A stretch of 16,101 nucleotides of DNA. It comes from an uncultured Clostridium sp. (GTDB taxonomy: Bacteria > Bacillota > Clostridia > Clostridiales > Clostridiaceae). Both the position numbers and the translations under genes were made by a program. Shown here piece after piece: positions 1-5,226 of the stretch; the first letter of the stretch is position 1, and each line of letters begins with the position of its first letter. The DNA is taken from assembly GCF_937920395.1 (NCBI RefSeq), contig NZ_CALEVF010000324.1:1-16101 (forward strand), read 5' to 3'. The notes below the pieces were generated by a model, which saw only the letters and a list, made by a program, of their open reading frames with translations, was not told the DNA's origin and did not search any database.

Positions 1-1
1 A

Positions 2-412
2 AAACAAAATATACACTCTGAAATTATGGATGTAAATAAAATACCAAAAGAAGAAGTAATGAAGGCTATAAATGATGCAGATGTTGTTTTCTTTGGAAGC
101 TCTACAAAATATGCAGACATTATTGGCAACATGGAAGATATACTAAAAAGTCTTAGTAATTTGAACCTAGAAAAGAAGATAGGGGCAGCCTTTGGCTCTT
201 ATGGTTGGAGTGGAGAAGCTATAGAGGTAGTTCAGGATTATTTGAAGAGGACTAATATTAAAGTTTTAAGTACCTCGGATGTAATTAAGTCTACTGGTAT
301 GATAGATATAGAGTTTCCAATAAGAATTAAGTTTTCACCAAGCATTAATAATGTGAAGGGCATTGAAAGTGCAGTTATTTATACCGCTGATTTGTTACTT
401 AGTACAATATAA
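2..412 (+). CDS. Flavodoxin-domain protein, C-terminal part (5' end outside window); possibly flavodiiron protein
   Basis: The frame is open to the left edge of the window (from base 2), so the ATG at 26 is probably internal and the gene is truncated by the window. The visible ~136 residues look like the second half of an FMN-binding flavodoxin fold: an Asp-Ala-Asp-Val-Val-Phe-Phe-Gly-Ser-Ser-Thr strand-loop, then a strand ending in Phe-Gly-Ser-Tyr-Gly-Trp-Ser-Gly-Glu-Ala. This aromatic, glycine-rich flavin loop is typical of A-type flavoproteins (FprA/flavodiiron, O2 or NO reductases) and some stand-alone flavodoxins. Rubredoxin, the usual electron donor of flavodiiron proteins, follows about 240 bp downstream, which favours FprA. 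The diiron beta-lactamase-like domain would lie upstream of the window, so the identity is inferred. No convincing terminator follows the stop. Confidence 0.72.
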   Translation, partial: KQNIHSEIMDVNKIPKEEVMKAINDADVVFFGSSTKYADIIGNMEDILKSLSNLNLEKKIGAAFGSYGWSGEAIEVVQDYLKRTNIKVLSTSDVIKSTGMIDIEFPIRIKFSPSINNVKGIESAVIYTADLLLSTI

Positions 413-528
413 AAATATGAGGAGGAATTATACTCAGAATAAATTTCAACTCATTTTCTGCATATTTACGCAAAGAAAGTGCAAACTAATATATAGAATA
501 AGGTTATAACATAATAACAATCACCCGA

Positions 529-542
529 GTAACATAAGTTAC
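529..542. promoter_or_regulatory. CRP/FNR-type palindromic operator GTAAC-N4-GTTAC (candidate HcpR site)
   Basis: This is a perfect inverted repeat, GTAAC ATAA GTTAC, in otherwise AT-rich DNA. Its centre (535.5) is 41.5 bp upstream of position 577, the start predicted from the TATAGT -10 box at 565-570; this is the usual class II activator placement for CRP/FNR proteins. From memory, the motif resembles the site proposed for HcpR, the CRP/FNR-family regulator of hcp and nitrosative-stress genes, in clostridia. hcp lies about 1 kb downstream. The regulator gene is not in the window, so the assignment is an inference. Confidence 0.6.
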
Positions 543-564
543 GGACAATACGGCTGAAAAAAAG

Positions 565-577
565 TATAGTTGTATTA
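565..577 (+). promoter_or_regulatory. Promoter -10 (TATAGT) of the rubredoxin-ferredoxin-cupin cluster
   Basis: TATAGT lies at 565-570 and implies a start near A577. No good -35 hexamer is present; the palindrome at 529-542 occupies that position, as in activator-dependent class II promoters. A TATTAT at 573-578 is an alternative -10 box but also lacks a -35. Confidence 0.5.
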
Positions 578-584
578 TAGTGTA

Positions 585-626
585 AAAAGTTAAAAGTTAA
601 AAGTTAAAAGTTAAAAGTTAAAAGTT
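585..626 (+). repeat. Six tandem copies of the heptamer AAAAGTT, plus partial copy
   Basis: Six uninterrupted, identical 7-bp units run from 585 to 626, and AAA at 627-629 begins a seventh. The array sits just downstream of the predicted start at 577 and ends about 12 bp before the rubredoxin ribosome binding site, so it would form most of the mRNA leader. Perfect short repeats of this kind can change copy number by strand slippage. Confidence 0.95.
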
Positions 627-651
627 AAATAAATTAGTAGGAGATGTTTTT

Positions 652-810
652 ATGGATAAATATGTTTGTATAGTGTGTGGGTATGAGTATGATCCAGAAA
701 TAGGGGACCCAGATGGTGGAATAAAACCAGGTACTAAATTTGAGGATATTCCAGAAGATTGGGTATGCCCATTGTGTGGAGTTACAAAAACTGATTTTGA
801 AAAAGCTTAA
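652..810 (+). CDS. Rubredoxin (first copy)
   Basis: This is a 52-residue one-iron electron carrier. The Fe(Cys)4 site is complete: Cys6-X2-Cys9-Gly-Tyr near the N-terminus and Cys39-Pro-Leu-Cys42-Gly near the C-terminus, with the conserved aromatic core (Tyr4, Tyr11, Trp37) and the Asp-Pro-Asp-Gly-Gly turn. The start is set by GGAG at 640-643, nine bases before the ATG. In anaerobes rubredoxin passes electrons to flavodiiron proteins, rubrerythrin and superoxide reductase; a flavodoxin-domain gene precedes it and a ferredoxin gene follows after 36 bp. It is 44/52 identical to the second rubredoxin at 8518-8679. Confidence 0.97.
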   Translation: MDKYVCIVCGYEYDPEIGDPDGGIKPGTKFEDIPEDWVCPLCGVTKTDFEKA

Positions 811-846
811 TAAAGTTTTGTAAACTATATTTAAGGAGTGATATTA

Positions 847-1035
847 ATGAAAGCTTACGTAGATAAGGATACATGTATTGGATGTGGATTATGCCCAGAG
901 GTATGTCCAGAAATTTTTGAAATGGAAGACGACGGAAAAGCAGTAGCATCAAAGGATGAGGTTGCAGAAGATCTAGTTAGTAGTGCAAAGCAGGCAGAAG
1001 AGGAATGTCCAGTGGGAGCCATAACTGTGGAGTAA
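847..1035 (+). CDS. Ferredoxin, single [4Fe-4S] cluster
   Basis: This is a 62-residue soluble electron carrier. Cluster ligands are Cys10-X2-Cys13-X2-Cys16 and Cys54-Pro near the C-terminus. Cys20-Pro matches the extra cysteine that forms a disulfide in the Thermotoga/Moorella type, but its usual partner is absent, so no disulfide is expected. The lower half has the spacing of a monocluster protein, with the second CX2CX2CX3CP motif replaced by an acidic helical segment. A GTG at 838 would add three residues but overlaps the AAGGAG at 833-838, so the ATG at 847 is chosen. It lies 36 bp after rubredoxin and 39 bp before the cupin, consistent with one operon. Confidence 0.95.
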   Translation: MKAYVDKDTCIGCGLCPEVCPEIFEMEDDGKAVASKDEVAEDLVSSAKQAEEECPVGAITVE

Positions 1036-1074
1036 TAAATTAAATTGAGATATAACAAAATAGGGGGAAATATT

Positions 1075-1416
1075 ATGAAAATAGAGAAAATATCAGATAA
1101 AATAGTATATAACGAAGAGCAATTTACTAAAAGGATTATTTTCAAAGAAGATAGAGTACTAAACTTCGTTTTGAATTTTAAACCAGGTCAAGGAGTACCA
1201 GCTCATAATCACCAGCAAAGCGATCTTATTATTCATGTGCTTGTAGGTGAAGGAGATATGGGTGTAGACGGAATAAATCATAAGATTACTAAAGGTGATG
1301 TTATACACTGCAAGGGAACTGAAGTTTTTAGCTTAACTAATACTAGTGATAAAGATATGTCATGTTATGTTATACTTGCTCCCAACCCATCCCCAATGTA
1401 TTCAAAGGAAGTATAA
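1075..1416 (+). CDS. Small cupin-domain protein
   Basis: This is a 113-residue single beta-barrel cupin. Motif 1 is recognisable as Pro-Ala-His-Asn-His-Gln-Gln followed by Asp where the usual Glu metal ligand sits, then Val-Gly-Glu-Gly. Motif 2 (Lys-Gly-Asp-Val-Ile-His ... Phe-Ser-Leu-Thr-Asn) lacks the canonical histidine at the usual place, so metal binding may be altered. The start ATG follows GGGGGA (1063-1068) by six bases; an upstream TTG at 1045 has no comparable site. Its position after rubredoxin and ferredoxin and ahead of hcp suggests a role in the same stress response, possibly as a sensor or metal-dependent enzyme, but no reaction can be assigned. Confidence 0.88.
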   Translation: MKIEKISDKIVYNEEQFTKRIIFKEDRVLNFVLNFKPGQGVPAHNHQQSDLIIHVLVGEGDMGVDGINHKITKGDVIHCKGTEVFSLTNTSDKDMSCYVILAPNPSPMYSKEV

Positions 1417-1450
1417 TAAATGTAGCACCTTTTATACAAGTGTTTCTAAT

Positions 1451-1500
1451 ATAAATAATATCAGCATTTTATTAAACATAAATATGCTGATATTATTTAT
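1451..1500. repeat. Perfect 17-bp inverted repeat between cupin and hcp
   Basis: Arms 1451-1467 and 1484-1500 are exactly complementary, with a 16-base loop. The stem is AT-rich with a small GC core (CAGC/GCTG) and no T tract follows, so it is not a textbook terminator. It could be a weak terminator or processing hairpin separating the cupin transcript from hcp, or a binding site. Confidence 0.7.
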
Positions 1501-1571
1501 TATCCTGTATATTTATATAAAAGTAGTGTAATATAAAACTAGAATAATATAAAAACTTAGGAGGGATACAT

Positions 1572-3218
1572 ATGCAAGGAAAAATGTTTTGTTATCAATG
1601 TGAACAAACTTTCGGTGGAAAAGGTTGTACAAAAGTTGGAGTCTGTGGTAAAACACCAGAGATTGCAGCTATGCAGGATCTTCTTATCTATCAGTTAAAA
1701 GGAATAAGTTGTTATGTAACTAAACTTTTAGCTAAAGGTGAAAAAATTGATAAGTCATGGGTTTCATTTGTTGAAAATTCATTGTTTATGACACTTACTA
1801 ATGTAAACTTTGATCCAAAGTCTCATATGGATGCACTTAAAAAATCTCAAGTAATAAAAGAAGAGGTTAGAAAAAAAGCAATAGATGAAAATGTAACTAG
1901 CGAGGAAGCATTATATAATTTAAGTGATACTAAAGAACAAATTCTTGAAGATGCTAAAAAAGCAGGAGTTATGTATGATGAAAATTTAGATGCAGATATT
2001 CGTTCAGTTCGTGAAACTATAAAATATGGACTAAAAGGAATTGCGGCATATGCGCACCAAGCTAGGTTTATTAAATACAGTAGCGATGAGGTTGATGATT
2101 TTTATTTTATAGCTTTAGCAGTACTTACTGACGATAAAATAAATCTTCAAGATCTTATCAAGTATTTAATTAAAACTGGAGATATGAGCGTTAAGGTTAT
2201 GGAAGTATTAGATAAAGGTAACAACGAGATGTATAACTCTCCTACACCTACAAAGGTTAATGTGAATATTAAAAAAGGACCATTTATTGTAATTTCGGGT
2301 CATGAGTTAAGGGACCTTGAAATGTTACTTGAGCAAACCGAGGGTAAGGGAATAAATATTTATACTCATGGTGAAATGTTGCCATCTCACGGTTATCCTA
2401 AGCTTAATAAATACAAACATTTAGTAGGTAACTTTGGAGGAGCTTGGCAGAATCAACAAAAGGAATTTGATGGCATACCAGGTTGTATTTTAATGACAAC
2501 AAACTGCTTAATGAAACCAAAAGATTCTTATAAAGATAGAATTTTCTCAACAAGTGTTGTTGGTTGGGATGGTATAAAACATATTGAGGCCGATGAGACT
2601 GGACATAAGGACTTTTCTGAAATAATAAGTAAAGCACTAGAACTTGGTGGTTTTGAAAAGGATGAGGAAGTTAAAGAAATCCTTGTAGGATTTGGACACA
2701 AAGCAACTTTAAGTCATGCTGAAACAATAGTTAATGCAGTTAAGGAAGGTAAAATTAGACATTTCTTCTTGATAGGAGGATGTGACGGCGCAAGATCAGG
2801 AAGAAATTATTACACGCAGTTCGCGCAGCTTGTTCCAAAGGATTGTATAATTCTTACTTTGGCTTGTGGAAAATACCGTTTTAACAAATTAGAATTTGGT
2901 GAAGTTGCAGGGTTACCAAGATTACTAGATATTGGTCAATGTAATGATGCTTATTCTGCGGTTAAAATAGCACTAGCTTTAGCTGATGCATTTAAGTGCA
3001 CTTTAAATGATCTACCACTTTCACTTATAATAACTTGGTATGAGCAGAAAGCTGTTGCCGATCTACTAGCATTATTATCACTTGGAGTGAAAGGAATTTA
3101 CCTAGGACCAACACTTCCAGCTTTCTTAAGTCCTAATGTACTACAATTCCTAATTGATACTTTTGATATTAAACCAATAAGTACACCAGAAGAGGATATG
3201 AAACAAATATTAGGCTAA
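1572..3218 (+). CDS. hcp: Hydroxylamine reductase / hybrid cluster protein (prismane), class I
   Basis: This 548-residue protein is full length for the class found in strict anaerobes. Hcp reduces hydroxylamine to ammonia in vitro and is linked in vivo to NO detoxification and S-nitrosylation. The N-terminal Fe-S cluster motif is Cys7-X2-Cys10-X8-Cys19-X5-Cys25, the class I spacing. All eight expected ligands of the hybrid 4Fe-2O-2S cluster are in register with the Desulfovibrio enzyme: His244, Glu268, Cys312, Cys404 (the persulfide position), Cys432, Cys457, Glu491 and Lys493. The ATG follows a strong AGGAGGG. A separate reductase gene (hcr) is absent; the rubredoxin and ferredoxin upstream could donate electrons. 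A terminator follows at 3252-3300. Confidence 0.97.
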   Translation: MQGKMFCYQCEQTFGGKGCTKVGVCGKTPEIAAMQDLLIYQLKGISCYVTKLLAKGEKIDKSWVSFVENSLFMTLTNVNFDPKSHMDALKKSQVIKEEVRKKAIDENVTSEEALYNLSDTKEQILEDAKKAGVMYDENLDADIRSVRETIKYGLKGIAAYAHQARFIKYSSDEVDDFYFIALAVLTDDKINLQDLIKYLIKTGDMSVKVMEVLDKGNNEMYNSPTPTKVNVNIKKGPFIVISGHELRDLEMLLEQTEGKGINIYTHGEMLPSHGYPKLNKYKHLVGNFGGAWQNQQKEFDGIPGCILMTTNCLMKPKDSYKDRIFSTSVVGWDGIKHIEADETGHKDFSEIISKALELGGFEKDEEVKEILVGFGHKATLSHAETIVNAVKEGKIRHFFLIGGCDGARSGRNYYTQFAQLVPKDCIILTLACGKYRFNKLEFGEVAGLPRLLDIGQCNDAYSAVKIALALADAFKCTLNDLPLSLIITWYEQKAVADLLALLSLGVKGIYLGPTLPAFLSPNVLQFLIDTFDIKPISTPEEDMKQILG

Positions 3219-3251
3219 TAATATAAAATTTAAAAAGATGGTTTAAAACAT

Positions 3252-3300
3252 AGCTATTTCTAAATGTATTTATTTACATTTAGGAATAGCTTTATTTTTA
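3252..3300 (+). terminator. Rho-independent terminator of hcp
   Basis: Arms 3252-3268 and 3275-3291 form a 17-bp stem with one G-U pair and a 6-base loop, followed by a T-rich tract to 3300. Confidence 0.85.
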
Positions 3301-3366
3301 TATACTTTAGTATCACTATACGATAAAATGAGATGTTAAGGAAAGTCAATTTGAAGGAGAAACCAA

Positions 3367-4320
3367 ATGGATTCGAAAAATCAAGTACCGGATTGGTTAT
3401 TAAATAGTGGCGAGGTAAGCCTGTGCCCGTGTGGGTGTATTGGTAAAAGGAAGAAAGGAAGTTTTTTAGAAAAGACTATTAATAGTATTGCTAAGATTTT
3501 AAAGGAAGTTATCTTTTTTGAAGACATAGCATTAAAAAAGGGATTTTTACAAAAGTTAGATCCCAGAATAAAGGTAATATCTTTATTTATATTAATATTA
3601 ACATCTACTTTAATTCATAATGTACTGATATTAACTATTCTTTATTTAATATCATGTATTTTAGCTAAGATTTCATATATCCCATTAAAATCATATTTTA
3701 AACGTATATGGCTAATTACTCCACTTTTTACTGGAATTGCTGTACTACCATCAATTTTCAATTTTGTAAGACCTGGAACTACTTTAATTTCACTTATAGA
3801 CTTTGGTCATAAGTTGCATTTGGGACCACTAATATTTCCATCTGTTCTTACTATTACATCGCAAGGATTATCAGGGGCGATTTTGTTAATAGTTAGAGTG
3901 GGGGTTACGGTTTCTTTAGCTTTTTTATTTACTACTACAACTAGATGGGCTAGTTTGCTAAAGGCATTAAGGGTTTTGCTTTTACCAAAAATATTTATTA
4001 CAACGCTTGAAATGTGTTATCGATATATTTTTATATTATTAAATATTACAACAGATATGTTTGTTGCGAAAAAGAGTAGAACGTTTAGTAAAACCTCATC
4101 TAAAGATGGACGTCATTTCGTGTCTAATGCGATTGGAAGTCTCTTTGGTAAGAGTTATGCTTTAAGTGAAGAAGTGTATGGAGCAATGCTATCTAGGGGG
4201 TACAAAGGGGAACCTGTTATTATGAACAGATTTCGCTTTACTTTACTTGATTTCCAATGGCTCTTATGTGTTATAATTTGTGTTTTAGCAGCTTTTGGAG
4301 GTGAGATTATTCTTGGATAA
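3367..4320 (+). CDS. cbiQ: ECF transporter T component, CbiQ family (cobalt/nickel type)
   Basis: This 317-residue membrane protein is the EcfT subunit, which couples ATP hydrolysis to movement of a substrate-binding S subunit. After a soluble N-terminal stretch comes the Leu-Asp-Pro-Arg-Ile-Lys segment typical of CbiQ/EcfT, then several hydrophobic helices (about 70-92, 95-112, 118-135, 170-190, 215-228 and 300-316). The last cytoplasmic coupling motif, Ser-Arg-Gly-Tyr-Lys-Gly, is present near residue 277. Unusually, residues 20-24 read Cys-Pro-Cys-Gly-Cys followed by a basic patch, a possible metal-binding site. The ATG follows GAAGGAG. cbiO overlaps its 3' end, but no CbiM/CbiN-like S component is in the window. 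Confidence 0.9.
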   Translation: MDSKNQVPDWLLNSGEVSLCPCGCIGKRKKGSFLEKTINSIAKILKEVIFFEDIALKKGFLQKLDPRIKVISLFILILTSTLIHNVLILTILYLISCILAKISYIPLKSYFKRIWLITPLFTGIAVLPSIFNFVRPGTTLISLIDFGHKLHLGPLIFPSVLTITSQGLSGAILLIVRVGVTVSLAFLFTTTTRWASLLKALRVLLLPKIFITTLEMCYRYIFILLNITTDMFVAKKSRTFSKTSSKDGRHFVSNAIGSLFGKSYALSEEVYGAMLSRGYKGEPVIMNRFRFTLLDFQWLLCVIICVLAAFGGEIILG

Positions 4321-5128
4321 GGAAAAAGTAATGAAACTTCGTAATGTTTCATTTGAATATATACCTGGTGAAACGGTACTTCGCGGTATTAATTTAGACA
4401 TTTATAGTGGTGAAAAGGTAGTTATTTTAGGAGCTAATGGGTCAGGTAAATCTTCACTTTTAAAGATTCTTAATGGTTTGATATTTCCAAGTAAAGGTGA
4501 GTATAGCGCTTTTGGACAACTTGTTACGGAAGAAACATTAAATGATGAGCAGTTTGCGCAGGCTTTTCGTCAAAGAATAGGATTTATATTTCAAAATTCC
4601 GATGCACAATTATTTTCTACGAATGTGTGGGAAGAAATAGCATTTGGTCCACTACAGATGAAGCTTAACTTTAAGGAGGTAGAGGATAGGGTTAATGGAG
4701 TTATCCAAATGCTTGAACTAGAATCATTAAAAGATAGACCGCCTTATAGATTAAGTGGTGGCGAGAAAAAGAAAGTGGCTATTGCATCCGTATTATCAAT
4801 AAATCCAAAAGTTTTGATATTGGATGAACCTACGAATGGATTGGACCCTCGAAGTCAAAGGTGGCTAATTAATCTATTGGTAGAACTTAATAATGCAGGT
4901 AAAACTCTAATTACATGTACTCATAATCTTGATATTGTGGAAGAAATAGCTGATAGGGTGATAGTTTTTAATGAAGATCATGAAATTGTTGCTAGTGGTA
5001 CGCCTGAAGATATATTATCAAATAAAGAATTATTACTTTCTGTAAATCTTATAGATGAGCATTATCATAGACACCTTCATGCAAGTGATAGAAGTATGCA
5101 GCATGATCATTTTCATAGTCATGAATAG
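4313..5128 (+). CDS. cbiO: ECF transporter ATP-binding subunit, CbiO family, with His-rich tail
   Basis: This ABC ATPase (271 residues) energises ECF-type metal or vitamin uptake. In order it has Walker A (Gly-Ala-Asn-Gly-Ser-Gly-Lys-Ser, 40-47), a Q-loop with the ECF-type Phe-Gln-Asn-Ser-Asp-Ala-Gln-Leu-Phe (94 on), signature LSGGE (147-151), Walker B Asp-Glu (171-172) and switch His204. The last ~22 residues carry eight histidines, which supports cobalt or nickel as substrate. The TTG at 4313 is chosen because a near-perfect GGAGGTGA (4297-4304) lies eight bases upstream inside cbiQ, giving an 8-bp overlap. The ATG at 4331, with AAGGA upstream, is a credible alternative that removes six residues. 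Confidence 0.9.
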   Translation: MDKEKVMKLRNVSFEYIPGETVLRGINLDIYSGEKVVILGANGSGKSSLLKILNGLIFPSKGEYSAFGQLVTEETLNDEQFAQAFRQRIGFIFQNSDAQLFSTNVWEEIAFGPLQMKLNFKEVEDRVNGVIQMLELESLKDRPPYRLSGGEKKKVAIASVLSINPKVLILDEPTNGLDPRSQRWLINLLVELNNAGKTLITCTHNLDIVEEIADRVIVFNEDHEIVASGTPEDILSNKELLLSVNLIDEHYHRHLHASDRSMQHDHFHSHE

Positions 5129-5173
5129 TAATATTGATTAAGGATACAGCTTATATCTTTATATAGTACATAA

Positions 5174-5213
5174 AAAGAAGGGTAAATGTTTATTTTAACA
5201 TTTACCCTTCTTT
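5174..5213. terminator. Bidirectional terminator between cbiO and the penicillin-binding protein gene
   Basis: Arms 5174-5190 and 5197-5213 pair perfectly over 17 bp with a 6-base loop. A-rich sequence on the left gives a T tract on the minus strand and TTCTTT follows on the right, so it can serve both converging genes. Confidence 0.85.
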
Positions 5214-5226
5214 AAATAAAATATTA

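Noticed and set aside
585..626. Heptamer array considered as a CRISPR or iteron-type origin
   Set aside because: Units are contiguous with no spacers, far too short for CRISPR, and no replication gene is nearby; a simple tandem repeat explains it.
838..846. GTG start for the ferredoxin giving three extra residues
   Set aside because: The GTG overlaps the AAGGAG ribosome binding site; the ATG at 847 is spaced correctly and matches family length.
855..1145. Open frame on the minus strand across ferredoxin and cupin
   Set aside because: It is the antisense shadow of two well-supported genes and lacks a ribosome binding site.
1346..1531. Open frame overlapping the cupin 3' end and the inverted repeat
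   Set aside because: Composition is low-complexity, it covers the hairpin, and it has no initiation site or family features.
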